Shown piece by piece: positions 22,469 through 33,467 of a stretch of 64,000 nucleotides of DNA (the stretch's first letter is position 1; every line of letters starts with the position of its first letter). The DNA lies in the NCBI RefSeq assembly GCF_010993975.1, contig NZ_JAACZO010000057.1:124001-188000 (forward strand), given 5' to 3'. Under the pieces are notes generated by a model that worked only from the letters and a program-made list of their open reading frames with translations, searched no databases and was not told the DNA's origin. The translations under genes were made by a program, and so were the position numbers. The stretch is from Halomonas faecis. GTDB taxonomy: Bacteria; Pseudomonadota; Gammaproteobacteria; Pseudomonadales; Halomonadaceae.

Positions 22469-22789
22469 TCAGGCTCTCGGCGTGCCACAGCGCCAACAGG
22501 TATCGAACGCCCCCTCCAGCGCCTCGCCACAGCCGGGGCAGGTCCACCCCGGAGCCCCGCTGATGCCCGTCATGGCGGCGTGGATCAGGGCTTCAGCGCG
22601 TTCGCAATTGTGCGGCGCCACCCAGATTTGCGGTTCGCACTCGGTCAGCGGCAGCTCGCCGGCACCGCCGCCGAGCGCGAGATTGTGCCGCTCGACAGGA
22701 ATGCCGGCTGCCTCGAGCAGGTTGCCCACATGGCTGACCAGCAGTGCATTGGAGTGGGCGAAAACGCGAACGTAGGAAAAGTCATTCAT
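22469..22789 (-). CDS. DUF2007-type protein with C-terminal zinc knuckle
   Basis: A 106-residue protein. Residues 1-70 match the DUF2007 pattern (YVRVFAHSNALLVSHVGNLL and AGIPVERHNLAL), described as a putative signal-transducing domain that binds small ligands; no function is established. Residues about 80-104 hold a zinc ribbon, WTCPGCGEALEGAFDTCWRC. It lies between rlmI and the thioesterase gene on the minus strand, with gaps under 40 bp, consistent with one transcript. Confidence 0.8.
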   Translation of the reverse strand: MNDFSYVRVFAHSNALLVSHVGNLLEAAGIPVERHNLALGGGAGELPLTECEPQIWVAPHNCERAEALIHAAMTGISGAPGWTCPGCGEALEGAFDTCWRCGTPRA

Positions 22790-22826
22790 GGGCGTAGAGC
22801 CGGCAGCGAGCGCCGGCGTTCCCCTG

Positions 22827-24017
22827 CTAGTCCCGAAACACCCTGACGCCCAGCGCCTTCAGGTAGGCGGTTTCGGGAATCGCCGGATGCACCGGATGAT
22901 CCCCCGCCTGGTGGCCCTGGAAGATCACCTGACCGTGACGGTCCTGGTGGCGCACGGCGCCACGCACCACCTCCACGAGACGCTCCGGGGCCAGGTGCAT
23001 GGAGCAAGACGCCGAGAGCAGCAGGCCATCGCGCCCCAGCAGGCGCATGGCTTCGCGGTTGAGCCGTGAGTAGGCGCGTTCGCCGCTGGCGATGTCCTTG
23101 CGCTTCTTGATGAAGGCGGGAGGGTCGAGGATCACCACGTCGAAGCGCTCACCCTCGGCGCGAAGTGCCGACAGGGCCTCGAAAGCGTCGCCCTCGCCCA
23201 CCGCCACCCGTTCGTGCAGGCCGTTGAGCGCGGCGTTCTCGGCCACCCGCTCCAACGCCGGGGCGCTGGCGTCCACGCACAGCACTTCCGAGGCACCATG
23301 GGCCGCCGCCTGCACGCCCCAGCCTCCGACGTAGCTGAACACATCGAGCACCCGCTTGCCGGGCACCAGGGCGTTGAGCCAGGCGCGGTTGGATCGGTGG
23401 TCGTAGAACCAGCCCGTTTTCTGGCCATCGAGCACCGGCACCGCGAAGCGCACGCCGTTTTCCTCCAGCAACACCGGGCCATCGAGCACGCCCTTGACCA
23501 CCTCGACGCTCGTCTCCAGCTGCTCCTGGCGACGCCCCGAGGAGTCGTTCTTGAAGACGATGACACGCGGGGTGAGCACCTTGTCGAGAGCGGCCACGAC
23601 CTCTTCGCCGAGGCGCTCCATGCCCAGCGTATTGAGCTGCACGACGACCACGTCGTCGAAGCGGTCGACCACCAGACCCGGCAGCAAGTCGCCTTCGCCG
23701 TGAACTAGCCGGTAGAAGGGCTTGGCATAGAGCCGCTCGCGCAGCGCCAGTGCCTGGTTGAAGCGGTGCACCAGCAGCGAACGATCCAACCGCACGCTCG
23801 GGTCGCGCGAGACCACTCGCGCGCAGATCAGCGAATGGGGATTGACGTAAGCGATGCCCAACGGCTTGCCGCCGGCCGCTTCCACCAGCGCCTGAGCTCC
23901 CGGTTCGAAGCCCTTGAGCGGCGTGGCGTCGGTGTCGATCTCATTGGAGTAGAGCCACAGATGGCCAGCCTTGAGTCGACGGTCGGCGTTCTTCTTCAGG
24001 CGCAGCGCTTGGGTCAT
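22827..24017 (-). CDS. rlmI: 23S rRNA (cytosine-5)-methyltransferase RlmI family
   Basis: SAM-dependent methyltransferase; RlmI modifies C1962 of 23S rRNA in E. coli. The 396-residue product has an N-terminal PUA-like domain (RLKKNADRRLKAGHLWLYSN), then the Rossmann core with DVFSYVGGWGVQAA (about residue 220), the DPPAFIKKRKDI motif and a catalytic-type cysteine in LLSASCSMHL. ATG start at 24017, 27 bp after mutM on the same strand. The RNA-base methylase class is clear; the exact target is by homology. Confidence 0.9.
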   Translation of the reverse strand: MTQALRLKKNADRRLKAGHLWLYSNEIDTDATPLKGFEPGAQALVEAAGGKPLGIAYVNPHSLICARVVSRDPSVRLDRSLLVHRFNQALALRERLYAKPFYRLVHGEGDLLPGLVVDRFDDVVVVQLNTLGMERLGEEVVAALDKVLTPRVIVFKNDSSGRRQEQLETSVEVVKGVLDGPVLLEENGVRFAVPVLDGQKTGWFYDHRSNRAWLNALVPGKRVLDVFSYVGGWGVQAAAHGASEVLCVDASAPALERVAENAALNGLHERVAVGEGDAFEALSALRAEGERFDVVILDPPAFIKKRKDIASGERAYSRLNREAMRLLGRDGLLLSASCSMHLAPERLVEVVRGAVRHQDRHGQVIFQGHQAGDHPVHPAIPETAYLKALGVRVFRD

Positions 24018-24044
24018 GATCCATCTCGCAGAATAAAGGGGGGT

Positions 24045-24869
24045 TCAGGTCTGGCAGCGGGTGCAGAAGACGCTGGCCCGCTGGCCGAGCGTCACCAGGC
24101 GCAGCTCGCCGCCGCAGCGCCGACAGGCCTCGCCATGGCGGCCATAGACGTTGAGGCGCTGCTTGAAATAGCCCGGCTCGCCGGTACCGCCGACGAAGTC
24201 GCGCAGGGTCGTTCCGCCTTGTGTGATGGCGGCGGCCAGCACCTCTTTCACCGCCGCGGCAAGGCGGAGATAACGCGCCAGCGAGACACGCCCGGCACTG
24301 CGGCGCGGATCGATGCCGGCCAGGAACAGTGCCTCGGCAGCGTAGATGTTGCCCACGCCGACCACTACGGCACTGTCCATCACGAAGGGCTTGACGGCAA
24401 GGCGGCGTCCGCGCGACAGACGATAGAGCCGCTCGCCGTCGAAAGACTCTGACAGCGGCTCCGGCCCCAGCCGCGCCAGCCGGCGATCGGCTTCCACGCT
24501 GCCGGCCAGCCAGTCGACGAAGCCGAAGCGGCGCGGGTCGTGGTAGCGCAGGATGCCGCCGTCGTCGAGCACCAGGTCGAGGTGGTCGTGCTTGCGCGGC
24601 AGCTCGCCCAAGCGCGCGATGCGCAGGCTGCCGGACATGCCCAGATGCCACAGCAGCGTGCCGGGCTCGTCGCCCTCGACGGGCACCAGCAGGTACTTGG
24701 CGCGCCGGCCGAGCGGTCCCAGGCGCGCCCCCACCAGCCGGTCGACGAGGTCGGCCGGCACCGGCACGCGCAAACGCGGCTGGCGCACGACCACCTCGAC
24801 GACCTCGCGCCCCTCCACATGGGGAGCGATGCCGCGGCGGGTGGTCTCGACTTCGGGCAGCTCGGGCAT
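24045..24869 (-). CDS. mutM: Formamidopyrimidine-DNA glycosylase
   Basis: Removes 8-oxoguanine and formamidopyrimidines from DNA and cleaves the abasic site. The 274-residue product begins MPELPEVET, placing the catalytic proline (Pro2 after Met removal) and Glu3. It has the helix-two-turn-helix [14 protein letters not shown] and a C-terminal zinc finger with CRRCGGELR and CTRCQT. It lies between rpmG and rlmI on the minus strand; rpmB-rpmG-mutM is a conserved order. Confidence 0.97.
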   Translation of the reverse strand: MPELPEVETTRRGIAPHVEGREVVEVVVRQPRLRVPVPADLVDRLVGARLGPLGRRAKYLLVPVEGDEPGTLLWHLGMSGSLRIARLGELPRKHDHLDLVLDDGGILRYHDPRRFGFVDWLAGSVEADRRLARLGPEPLSESFDGERLYRLSRGRRLAVKPFVMDSAVVVGVGNIYAAEALFLAGIDPRRSAGRVSLARYLRLAAAVKEVLAAAITQGGTTLRDFVGGTGEPGYFKQRLNVYGRHGEACRRCGGELRLVTLGQRASVFCTRCQT

Positions 24870-24891
24870 GGTCTCGTCCGTCGATACGCAA

Positions 24892-24915
24892 GAACCCGAC
24901 CACAGGGCCGGGTTC
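24892..24915 (-). terminator. Hairpin between rpmG and mutM
   Basis: A 7-bp stem (GAACCCG with CGGGTTC) with a 10-base loop, placed in the 87-bp gap between rpmG and mutM. It lacks a long T tract and may only partly terminate the rpmBG transcript. Confidence 0.5.
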
Positions 24916-24956
24916 AGGGACAGGTCTCGCTACCTGCGGAAGGATGCCATCAAGCG

Positions 24957-25112
24957 TTACTTGATCTTGGCTTCCTTGTACATCACGTGCTTGCGGACCA
25001 CCGGGTCGAACTTCTTCATCTCGAGCTTGTCCGGAGTGTTCCGCTTGTTCTTGTCGGTGGTGTAGAAGTGGCCGGTACCGGCGCTGGACACCATTCTGAT
25101 CTTGTCGCGCAT
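24957..25112 (-). CDS. rpmG: 50S ribosomal protein L33
   Basis: A small ribosomal protein of 51 residues, [20 protein letters not shown] at the start and VMYKEAKIK at the end, which is the standard L33 pattern. The cysteine pairs of zinc-binding L33 paralogues are absent, so this is the zinc-independent form. It lies 29 bp after rpmB and shares its promoter. Confidence 0.97.
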   Translation of the reverse strand: MRDKIRMVSSAGTGHFYTTDKNKRNTPDKLEMKKFDPVVRKHVMYKEAKIK

Positions 25113-25141
25113 GACTGCTCTCCCTCAGGTGAACGCTTGGC

Positions 25142-25378
25142 TTAGACGGCTTCGCCGCGCTTGCGAATGTCGCTGAGCACCGCCTCGATGCCCTTCTTGT
25201 CGATGATACGCATGCCCTTGGAGGAAACGCGCAGCTTGACGAAGCGGTTCTCCGACTCCACCCAGAAGCGGTGGGAGTGCAGGTTGGGCAAGAAGCGACG
25301 ACGCGTCTTGCGCTGGGAGTGTGAAACGTTGTTACCAGTCACCGGGCGCTTGCCGGTAACCTGACATACTTTGGACAT
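25142..25378 (-). CDS. rpmB: 50S ribosomal protein L28
   Basis: A 78-residue large-subunit protein beginning [20 protein letters not shown] and containing [16 protein letters not shown], both conserved in L28. It is the first gene of the rpmB-rpmG pair and starts about 130 bp downstream of a well-formed sigma-70-type promoter. Confidence 0.97.
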   Translation of the reverse strand: MSKVCQVTGKRPVTGNNVSHSQRKTRRRFLPNLHSHRFWVESENRFVKLRVSSKGMRIIDKKGIEAVLSDIRKRGEAV

Positions 25379-25505
25379 GGGAGCCTCCAACCGCTTGGCC
25401 AGGTATTCGCGACATGAGCATTCGCGACCTGAGTGTTCAAAACCTGTCGGGCAAACCGGGAACGACCCCGTTGTGATTTGACCCAAGGGAATTCAAAGGC
25501 TGCAC

Positions 25506-25534
25506 TTTATACCAGAGTGCACCCTCCCAGGCAA
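25506..25534 (-). promoter_or_regulatory. Predicted sigma-70 promoter of rpmB
   Basis: Read on the minus strand: -35 TTGCCT (25529-25534), 17-bp spacer, -10 TATAAA (25506-25511). This lies about 130 bp upstream of the rpmB start and is the clearest promoter in the region. Confidence 0.65.
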
Positions 25535-25581
25535 GCCCATCGCACCAGACTGCCCTGCTCACGAACCGTGCGAGCGACGGC

Positions 25582-25594
25582 CGAACGCAGCCGG
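25582..25594. repeat. Short CGARCGCAGCC motif, copy after radC
   Basis: CGAACGCAGCCGG begins 8 bp past the radC stop codon. Matching strings occur at 10594-10605, 17857-17869 and 48472-48483. Confidence 0.45.
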
Positions 25595-25602
25595 TTCCCC
25601 TT

Positions 25603-26277
25603 CTATAGCCAGCCGCGTTCGGCGAACGACACCACCTCCCCATCCCCGACCACGAAATGATCCAGCACCCGAATCTCGAACAGCGCAAGCGCCTCGCGCA
25701 GCCGGTCGGTGATGCGCCGGTCGGCATCGCTGGGCTCGGCGACACCGGACGGATGGTTGTGGGCGAAGATCATCGCCCCGGCGCCCAGCTCCAACGCCCG
25801 ACGCGCCACCTCGCGGGGGTAGACGGAGGCGCTGTCCAGCGTCCCGCGGAACAGCGATTCGAAGCGGATGACCCGATGCTGGGTGTCGAGAAACAACACG
25901 GCGAACTCTTCATGCCCCAGGTGGCGCAACTGGGAGGCCAGGTAGGCGCGCACCAGGGTCGGCGAGGTCAGTGCATCGCCCCGGGCCAGTTGGCTCGCCA
26001 GATGCCGCCGCGACAGCTCCAACGTCGCCTGAAGCTGAACGTACTTGGCGCTGCCCATGCCTCGCGCCGCACAGAAGCGCTGGCGATCGGCCTCGAGCAG
26101 CTGGCGCAGGCCGCCGAATTCGAGGAGCAGGTCGCGCGCCAGATCCACCGCCGAGCGACCAGCCACGCCCACGCGCAGAAAGATCGCCAGCAGCTCGGCA
26201 TCGGAAAGCGCCTCGGCCCCCAGCGCCAGCAGTTTTTCCCGGGGGCGCTCGCCCTCCGGCCAGTCGCGAATCGACAT
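25603..26277 (-). CDS. radC: RadC/MPN domain protein
   Basis: A 224-residue protein with an N-terminal helix-hairpin-helix-like part (residues about 1-95, [20 protein letters not shown]) and a C-terminal MPN/JAB domain with the zinc-ligand motif [16 protein letters not shown] (about residue 173). The metal-binding glutamate and second histidine positions look intact. Once linked to DNA repair, the family's real role is unsettled. ATG at 26277 matches the common [17 protein letters not shown] start. It is divergent from coaBC. Confidence 0.92.
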   Translation of the reverse strand: MSIRDWPEGERPREKLLALGAEALSDAELLAIFLRVGVAGRSAVDLARDLLLEFGGLRQLLEADRQRFCAARGMGSAKYVQLQATLELSRRHLASQLARGDALTSPTLVRAYLASQLRHLGHEEFAVLFLDTQHRVIRFESLFRGTLDSASVYPREVARRALELGAGAMIFAHNHPSGVAEPSDADRRITDRLREALALFEIRVLDHFVVGDGEVVSFAERGWL

Positions 26278-26438
26278 CCCTGTCTCCTTCTCGATGATGG
26301 CTTCAGCGTTGCGAGACCGCCTCACGGCATTCCCGCCGCATCCACCAGTGTAGCCGCTCGGTCAACGTCACACCGCGGCTGCGCGACATTCGCCAGGGTG
26401 GTAAGGTAGATGGCTGGATTCCAGCACGGGAAGCCGTC

Positions 26439-27695
26439 ATGTCGTCCTCTTTTTCCTCCGCCAACCGGCACGCCGGACGGCGTTACCTGCTCGGCATCAG
26501 CGCCGGCATCGCCGCCTACAAGAGTGCCATGCTCGCTCGCCTGCTGAAGCAGGCCGGTGCCGAGGTGCGCGTGGTCATGACCGAGGGTGCCCAGGCCTTC
26601 ATCACTCCCCTGACCCTGCAGGCGCTCACTGGCGAGGCGGTTCGCACCTCGCTGCTCGACCCCGACGCCGAAGCCGGCATGGGCCACATCGAGCTGGCAC
26701 GCTGGGCCGACACCCTCCTGATCGCCCCGGCCACCGCCGACCTGATGGCGCGGCTGGCCACCGGCCAGGCCGACGACCTCCTCACCACCCTATGCCTGGC
26801 AAGCGACGCAGAACGGGTCATGGCACCGGCCATGAACCAGGCGATGTGGCGCCATCCGGCGACCCAGCGCAACGCCAACCAGCTCATTGCCGACGGCTGG
26901 CGACTGCTGGGCCCTGACAGCGGCGACCAGGCCTGCGGCGACACCGGCCCCGGGCGCATGCTCGAACCCGAAGCCATCGTATCGGCGCTCGGCGATCTCG
27001 ATCCGACGACGGGTTCGCATGCCGCTACGGGCCTCCACGTGGTGATCACTGCCGGCCCGACCCGCGAGCCGCTCGATCCGGTGCGCTACCTCTCCAACCA
27101 CAGCTCCGGCAAGATGGGCTTTGCGCTGGCCGCGGCCGCTGCCGCCCAGGGGGCTCGCGTCACCCTGATCAGCGGCCCGGTGGCGCTGGCCACTCCCCCA
27201 GGGGTGGAACGCCTCGACGTGGAGACGGCCCGCGAGATGCACGAGGCCGCCCAGCGGTTGGCCGGCGAGTGCGATCTGTTCATCGGCTGTGCCGCCGTGG
27301 CCGACTACCGCGCCGAAAGCCCGGCCGAGCACAAGCTCAAGAAGCGTGATGGCGAAACGGGCCTGACCCTACGGTTGATCGAGAATCCCGACATCGTCGC
27401 CGAGGTGGCGGCGCGCCCCGACCGTCCCTTCGTGGTCGGCTTCGCTGCCGAGACCCGCGACCTCGAGGCATACGCGCGGGACAAGCTGAACCGCAAGGGC
27501 CTCGACATGATCGTCGCCAACGACGTCTCCGCCGCGGGGCTGGGCTTCGGTGCCGACGACAATGCCGCCCTGCTGCTGTGGCGCGACGCCGATGGCGACG
27601 GCGGCGAGGCCCTGCCGCCCCAGCCCAAGGTCGCGCTCGCCCGTGCCGTCATCGAGCGCGCCTTGGAGCGGCGCCGAGCCGCTACCGCCCACTAG
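26439..27695 (+). CDS. coaBC: Bifunctional phosphopantothenoylcysteine decarboxylase / phosphopantothenate-cysteine ligase
   Basis: Carries out two consecutive steps of coenzyme A synthesis. The 418-residue product has the N-terminal flavoprotein CoaC half with [11 protein letters not shown], the active-site histidine in [13 protein letters not shown], the PAMNQAMW motif and the cysteine loop [10 protein letters not shown]. The C-terminal CoaB half has [28 protein letters not shown] and KLKKRDG. The CTP-dependent ligase region follows the E. coli order. It heads the coaBC-dut-algC-argB run, with dut 35 bp downstream. Confidence 0.96.
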   Translation: MSSSFSSANRHAGRRYLLGISAGIAAYKSAMLARLLKQAGAEVRVVMTEGAQAFITPLTLQALTGEAVRTSLLDPDAEAGMGHIELARWADTLLIAPATADLMARLATGQADDLLTTLCLASDAERVMAPAMNQAMWRHPATQRNANQLIADGWRLLGPDSGDQACGDTGPGRMLEPEAIVSALGDLDPTTGSHAATGLHVVITAGPTREPLDPVRYLSNHSSGKMGFALAAAAAAQGARVTLISGPVALATPPGVERLDVETAREMHEAAQRLAGECDLFIGCAAVADYRAESPAEHKLKKRDGETGLTLRLIENPDIVAEVAARPDRPFVVGFAAETRDLEAYARDKLNRKGLDMIVANDVSAAGLGFGADDNAALLLWRDADGDGGEALPPQPKVALARAVIERALERRRAATAH

Positions 27696-27730
27696 ACACC
27701 TTGTCCAACCTGCCTGACCAGGAGCCGCCG

Positions 27731-28207
27731 ATGCCCGACTCACACGCCGTCGTGTCCACCCCACAGCTCGCCGTCAAGCTGCTCGACGAACGCATGGCCG
27801 ACTTCCTGCCGCGCTACGCCACCACCGGCTCCGCCGGCATGGACCTGCATGCCCTGCTCGATGCCCCGCTGACACTGCAGCCCGGGCAGTGCGAGCTGGT
27901 GCGCACGGGGCTCGCCGTGCACATCGGCAACCCTGGGCTGGCCGGCCTGATCCTGCCGCGCTCGGGTCTCGGCCACAAGCACGGCATCGTGCTCGGCAAC
28001 CTGGTCGGGCTGATCGACTCCGACTACCAGGGCGAGCTGATGATCTCCACCTGGAACCGCGGCGACCGCCCCTTCGTACTGGAACCCTTCGAACGGCTGG
28101 CGCAGTATGTGCTGGTCCCGGTCGTGCAGGCCGAACTCCGGGTCGTCGAGGACTTCGACGCCAGCCGGCGAGGCGCCGCCGGCTTCGGCAGTTCGGGTCG
28201 CCGCTGA
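27731..28207 (+). CDS. dut: Deoxyuridine 5'-triphosphate nucleotidohydrolase
   Basis: Hydrolyses dUTP to dUMP and pyrophosphate, keeping uracil out of DNA and feeding thymidylate synthesis. The 158-residue product shows the trimeric dUTPase motifs: motif 1 [13 protein letters not shown], motif 2 [11 protein letters not shown], motif 3 [13 protein letters not shown], motif 4 [11 protein letters not shown] and the C-terminal motif 5 [10 protein letters not shown]. The ATG at 27731 gives the standard N-terminus. dut next to coaBC is a conserved pair. Confidence 0.97.
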   Translation: MPDSHAVVSTPQLAVKLLDERMADFLPRYATTGSAGMDLHALLDAPLTLQPGQCELVRTGLAVHIGNPGLAGLILPRSGLGHKHGIVLGNLVGLIDSDYQGELMISTWNRGDRPFVLEPFERLAQYVLVPVVQAELRVVEDFDASRRGAAGFGSSGRR

Positions 28208-28250
28208 CGCGCCCGGGCTTCTCATCACCATTGATCGCCAAGGAAACGCC

Positions 28251-29633
28251 ATGAGTCAGGCACCGGCTTCCATCTTTCGCGCTTACGACATTCGCGGCAT
28301 CGTCGATGACACCCTGACCGAGGCGGGAGTCGAGGGGATCGGCCGTGCCATCGGCAGCGAAGCGGCCGCCCGCGGCGAGACCACCGTCGTCGTGGCTCGT
28401 GATGGCCGCCTCTCCGGGCCACGACTCCAGGATGCCCTGGTGCGCGGCCTCACCGCCGCCGGGCGCAACGTGGTCGACATCGGCAGGGTGCCCACGCCGG
28501 TGCTCTACTTCGCCACCCACGTGCTGGACGGCACCGCCTCCGGGGTCATGGTCACCGGCAGCCACAACCCGCCCGACTACAACGGCTTCAAGATCGTGCT
28601 GGATGGCGAGACGCTCTCCGGCGCGGCAATCACCGATCTGCATCGCCGGCTCGAGGAAGGCGACCTGACCGAGGGCGAGGGCGAGGTGCGCCAGGAGGAC
28701 GTGCGCGATGCCTACCTCGAGCGCATCCTCGGCGACGTCAAACCAACCCGTCCCCTCAAGGCGGTGGTGGACTGCGGCAACGGCGTGGCCGGCGAACTGG
28801 GGCCCAAACTCATCGAAGCGCTCGGCGCCGAGACGCTACCGCTGTTCGCCGAGGTCGACGGCACCTTCCCCAACCACCACCCGGACCCGGGAAAGCCCGA
28901 GAACCTCCAGGACCTCATCCACACGGTGCAGGAAAGCGGCGCCGACATCGGCCTGGCCTTCGACGGCGACGGCGACCGCCTGGGCGTGGTCACGCCGAGC
29001 GGCACGCTGATCTATCCCGACCACCTGCTGATGGCCTTCGCCGAGGACATGCTGGCACGCAACCCCGGCGCGCGAGTGATCTTCGACGTCAAGTGCACCG
29101 GCAACCTGACCCGAGTGATCGATGCGGCCGGCGGCGAGCCCGAGATGTGGCGCACCGGCCACTCGCTGATCAAGGCGCGCATGAAGGAGACCGGCGCGGC
29201 GCTCGCCGGCGAGATGAGCGGCCATATCTTCTTTCAGGAGCGCTGGTACGGCTTCGACGACGGCCTCTACGCCGCGGCCCGGTTGTTGGAAATCCTGTCG
29301 AATCAGGCCGTCGACGCCGACGCCTTCTTCGCGCGCTTCCCGCAGGACATCGGCACCGCCGAGATCAACGTGCCGGTCAGCGACGAGACCAAGTTCGAGC
29401 TGGTGGACAAGCTCGCCCGCGAAGGCGATTTCGGCGAGACCGGCGTGAAGACCACGCTCGACGGGATCCGCGTCGACTACCCCGACGGCTGGGGACTGTG
29501 CCGCGCCTCCAACACCACGCCGGTACTGGTATTGCGCTTCGAGGGCAAGAGCGACGCGGCCCTGGCCCGCATCCGCGACCGCTTCGCCGACGCCCTGAAG
29601 CAGGTCGACCCGTCGCTGTCGCTGCCCAACTGA
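28251..29633 (+). CDS. algC: Phosphomannomutase/phosphoglucomutase
   Basis: Interconverts hexose 1- and 6-phosphates for LPS and exopolysaccharide precursors. The 460-residue product fits the AlgC length. Visible are the phosphoserine loop TGSHNPPDYNGFK (Ser104), the magnesium loop DGDGDR (238-243), the sugar-binding loop GEMSGHIFF and a C-terminal phosphate-binding loop RASNTTPVLVLRFEG. It stands between dut and argB, as in pseudomonads. Whether mannose or glucose phosphate is the main substrate cannot be read from the sequence. Confidence 0.93.
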   Translation: MSQAPASIFRAYDIRGIVDDTLTEAGVEGIGRAIGSEAAARGETTVVVARDGRLSGPRLQDALVRGLTAAGRNVVDIGRVPTPVLYFATHVLDGTASGVMVTGSHNPPDYNGFKIVLDGETLSGAAITDLHRRLEEGDLTEGEGEVRQEDVRDAYLERILGDVKPTRPLKAVVDCGNGVAGELGPKLIEALGAETLPLFAEVDGTFPNHHPDPGKPENLQDLIHTVQESGADIGLAFDGDGDRLGVVTPSGTLIYPDHLLMAFAEDMLARNPGARVIFDVKCTGNLTRVIDAAGGEPEMWRTGHSLIKARMKETGAALAGEMSGHIFFQERWYGFDDGLYAAARLLEILSNQAVDADAFFARFPQDIGTAEINVPVSDETKFELVDKLAREGDFGETGVKTTLDGIRVDYPDGWGLCRASNTTPVLVLRFEGKSDAALARIRDRFADALKQVDPSLSLPN

Positions 29634-29680
29634 CGACCGGGCGCGGCGCGTGCCCACCGGGCATCTTTGGTACCCGTTAA

Positions 29681-30607
<927 letters not shown>

Positions 30608-30677
30608 GCGCCGCTTTTTTGCGCTGCCGCCGGGCGCCCATTAGGATGCAACGATACCCATAAAAGAATCGAACGAC

Positions 30678-31289
30678 ATGACGCAGGAAACTCACTCACC
30701 CAGCCGACGCGAGCAGATCCTTCAGGCGCTCGCGCTGATGCTGGAGGAAGACAGCGGCAAACGCATCACCATCGCGGCACTGGCCCGACAGGTGGGCGTT
30801 TCCGAAGCCGCGCTCTATCGCCACTTCCCGAGCAAGGCCCGCATGTTCGAAGGGCTGATCGCCTTCATCGAGGAGACCCTGTTCGAGCGCATCACGCGCA
30901 TTCTCGAGGAAGCGCCCGACGCCGTGTCGCGCTGCGGCCAGATTCTCACCCTGCTGCTCGCCTTCGCCGAGAAGAACCCCGGCCTGTCGCGGCTGCTCGA
31001 TGGCGACGTGCTCACCGGCGAGACGGCCCGGCTGCGCCAACGCATCCATCAGCTCTTCGAACGCCTCGAGACCCAGCTCAAGCAGGTGCTGCGCGAGGCC
31101 GAGCTGCGCGAAGGGCGCCGCCCCACCCTGCCCGTTTCGGCAACGGCCAACCTGCTCATGGCCCAAGCCGAGGGGCGCATCGCCCAGTACGTGCGCAGCG
31201 ACTTCCAGCGCCGCCCCACCGAGCACTGGGACGACCAGTGGGCACTGCTCTCGGCGCACCTGCTGCGCCCCGCCGCCCAGACCGCCTGA
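30678..31289 (+). CDS. slmA: Nucleoid occlusion factor SlmA
   Basis: TetR-family DNA-binding protein that blocks FtsZ assembly over the chromosome. The 203-residue product begins with a helix-turn-helix ([20 protein letters not shown], about residues 31-50) followed by [17 protein letters not shown], both close to E. coli SlmA. Retention of the C-terminal [19 protein letters not shown] supports SlmA rather than a drug-sensing TetR. It follows argB and sits upstream of a strong terminator shared with convergent rpoH. Confidence 0.93.
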   Translation: MTQETHSPSRREQILQALALMLEEDSGKRITIAALARQVGVSEAALYRHFPSKARMFEGLIAFIEETLFERITRILEEAPDAVSRCGQILTLLLAFAEKNPGLSRLLDGDVLTGETARLRQRIHQLFERLETQLKQVLREAELREGRRPTLPVSATANLLMAQAEGRIAQYVRSDFQRRPTEHWDDQWALLSAHLLRPAAQTA

Positions 31290-31363
31290 AGCCACGCCGA
31301 GGCACCCCCCAACAAAGCGCGTGCACCCCGTTCGCGAACGTCGCTGGTAAACGCCTTCAACGC

Positions 31364-31393
31364 ACGACGCCCCGGCCAAGGCCGGGGCGTCGT
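31364..31393. terminator. Bidirectional terminator between slmA and rpoH
   Basis: A perfect 14-bp stem (ACGACGCCCCGGCC with GGCCGGGGCGTCGT) with a two-base AA spacer, between the convergent slmA and rpoH genes. Confidence 0.75.
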
Positions 31394-31422
31394 CGTGTGT
31401 CGAAGGCTGTAAGCGCTAGCGC

Positions 31423-32289
31423 TCAGGCAGCCAGCGTCTCGCCGAGCTGCTGGCGGATCTTCTTCATGGCGTTCTTCTCGAGCTGGCGAATCCGCTCGGC
31501 GGAAACGCCATAGACATCGGCCAGCTCGTGCAGGGTCGCCTTGTTCTCGGCCAGCCAGCGGCGCTGCAGAATGTCCCGGGAACGCTCATCGAGGGCTTCC
31601 AGGGCCAGTTGCAGCCGACGACTGGCGTCATCTTCCCAGTCGCTGTCTTCGAGCTGAGTGGCCGGATCGCCGGTGGCATCGTCCAGGTAGTGTACCGGCG
31701 CCTGATAGGCCGACTCATCGTCGTCGTTCGGCGCCGCGTCGAAACCGGCATCGTGGGCAGCCAGGCGCCCTTCCATCTCGCGCACCACCTCGGGCTTGAC
31801 GTCGAGGTCCTTGGCGATGGCCTCCACCTCGTCCCCGTTGAGCCAGGCAAGGCGTTTCTTGGCGCCACGCAGGTTGAAGAACAGCTTGCGCTGGGCCTTG
31901 GTGGTGGCGATCTTGACGATGCGCCAGTTGCGCAGCACGAATTCGTGGATCTCGGCCTTGATCCAGTGCACGGCGAACGAAACCAGCCGCACGCCCTGGT
32001 TGGGGTCGAAGCGTTTGACCGCCTTCATCAGGCCCACGTTGCCTTCCTGGATCAGATCGGCCTGGGGCAGGCCGTAGCCGGAATAGCTGCGGGCGATGTG
32101 CACCACGAAGCGCAGGTGCGACAGCACCAGACGGCGAGCCGCTTCCAGATCGCCCTCGTCGTGCAGACGAAAGGCCAGGTCACGCTCCTCGTCGGCGGAG
32201 AGCATGGGAATGCCGTTGACCGCCTGAATGTACCCGTTGAGGTCATGTCCCGGCGATAGCTGACCTACCGGCAGAAGACTGGTGCTCAT
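31423..32289 (-). CDS. rpoH: RNA polymerase sigma-32 factor
   Basis: Heat-shock sigma factor. The 288-residue product has sigma region 2 ([20 protein letters not shown] and [19 protein letters not shown]), the RpoH box [18 protein letters not shown] (about residues 131-148) and the region 4.2 helix-turn-helix [20 protein letters not shown]. The ATG at 32289 gives the usual [14 protein letters not shown] start, with GGGAGA about ten bases upstream. It follows ftsX in the conserved ftsYEX-rpoH order, after a 203-bp gap with room for its own promoters. A heat-sensing mRNA fold is known in E. coli and was not tested here. Confidence 0.97.
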   Translation of the reverse strand: MSTSLLPVGQLSPGHDLNGYIQAVNGIPMLSADEERDLAFRLHDEGDLEAARRLVLSHLRFVVHIARSYSGYGLPQADLIQEGNVGLMKAVKRFDPNQGVRLVSFAVHWIKAEIHEFVLRNWRIVKIATTKAQRKLFFNLRGAKKRLAWLNGDEVEAIAKDLDVKPEVVREMEGRLAAHDAGFDAAPNDDDESAYQAPVHYLDDATGDPATQLEDSDWEDDASRRLQLALEALDERSRDILQRRWLAENKATLHELADVYGVSAERIRQLEKNAMKKIRQQLGETLAA

Positions 32290-32492
32290 ATGCAGATTGT
32301 CTCCCTCGAAGCCCAATGTGCTGTTCACGAAAACCGGTTCACCACCCTAGCGTATCGGTCGCCCGATAGCCGTCGTTGCCACCTTTGACGGCCAGGACCG
32401 GAGAATGTTCCGTCATTGTCGGCTCGGTCGGCGGATCGTGACGCCAAGGCTGCCTTTCGAGCGAGCATCCACTGGAAAAGCGGCCAATTCCG

Positions 32493-33467
32493 CTACCGTG
32501 GGCGCACCTCCGACAAGTGCCGGCTCACGGCGATCCAGGCACCGAGCCAGCCCAATAGTGTACTGCAGATCAATAGCGTTGCCGACCCCATCAGCCCCAA
32601 CTGCGGCATCGAGAAGTTCGCGCCATAGCTCGCCGCCAGCGCACGTACCGGCGAAGCCAACCACTGGTTGCCGAGTGCCAGCAAGGCCCAGGCCAGCAGG
32701 CCGCCACCCAGGCCGTACCAGGCTCCGCTGTAGAGAAAGGGGCGGCGCACGAAGGCGTGGGTGGCGCCGATCAGCATCACTACCTCGATCTCCTGACGGC
32801 GGCTCTCCACGGCCAGACGGATGGTGTTGCCCACCACCAGCAGCACACCAAGGCCGAACAGCACGCCCAACGCCAGGGCCGTGCGCCGTCCCAGCTCGGC
32901 CAGTTGGCGCAGCCGCTCGAGCCAGGCGAGGTCGAGACGCACCTCGTCGACGCCGGCCAGTGCCTCGAGCTCACCGGCAAGGGGTCGCACCGACTCTGGG
33001 GCCGGGTCGAGCGGGGTGATCACGATGCTCGCCGGCAGGGGGTTGTCATCGAGCCGAGCCAGCGCATCGTCCAACCCCAGCGCCTGCTGGAATTCGGCCA
33101 TGCCCTCCGCTGCAGTGACCAGGCGCGTAGCGGCGACGCCCGGTTGGGCGGTGATCGCCTCGTCGATGCGCCCGGCCTCCCCCTCGCCCACTCCGGTTTC
33201 CAGGTAGGCGGTCAGCGTCGCACTCTCATCGAGTTCGGCATCGAGCAGCCTAGCGCTGTCCAGGGTGAGCCACAGCGCCGCCGGCAACACCAGGGCGATG
33301 GCGATGGCCAGCATGGTCAGCAGGCTGGCGATGGGGTGGCGCAGCAGGCGGCGGGCACTATCCGCACTCATCGCCCGATGATGGCGCAGCCAGGCGCGCA
33401 GTTGACTCGACGAACGGGTGCGCTGGGTTCGGGCACCGCGCTGCGCCGCGGGAGGCTGACGACTCAT
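32493..33467 (-). CDS. ftsX: Cell division protein FtsX
   Basis: Inner-membrane permease-like subunit of the FtsEX complex, which controls cell-wall hydrolysis at the septum. The 324-residue product has a basic cytoplasmic N-terminus of about 50 residues, a first membrane helix (LLTMLAIAIALVLPAALWL), a large periplasmic domain (about residues 75-180), and three further helices in the C-terminal half. No ATPase motifs, as expected. It overlaps ftsE by four bases (ATGA). Confidence 0.95.
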   Translation of the reverse strand: MSRQPPAAQRGARTQRTRSSSQLRAWLRHHRAMSADSARRLLRHPIASLLTMLAIAIALVLPAALWLTLDSARLLDAELDESATLTAYLETGVGEGEAGRIDEAITAQPGVAATRLVTAAEGMAEFQQALGLDDALARLDDNPLPASIVITPLDPAPESVRPLAGELEALAGVDEVRLDLAWLERLRQLAELGRRTALALGVLFGLGVLLVVGNTIRLAVESRRQEIEVVMLIGATHAFVRRPFLYSGAWYGLGGGLLAWALLALGNQWLASPVRALAASYGANFSMPQLGLMGSATLLICSTLLGWLGAWIAVSRHLSEVRPR

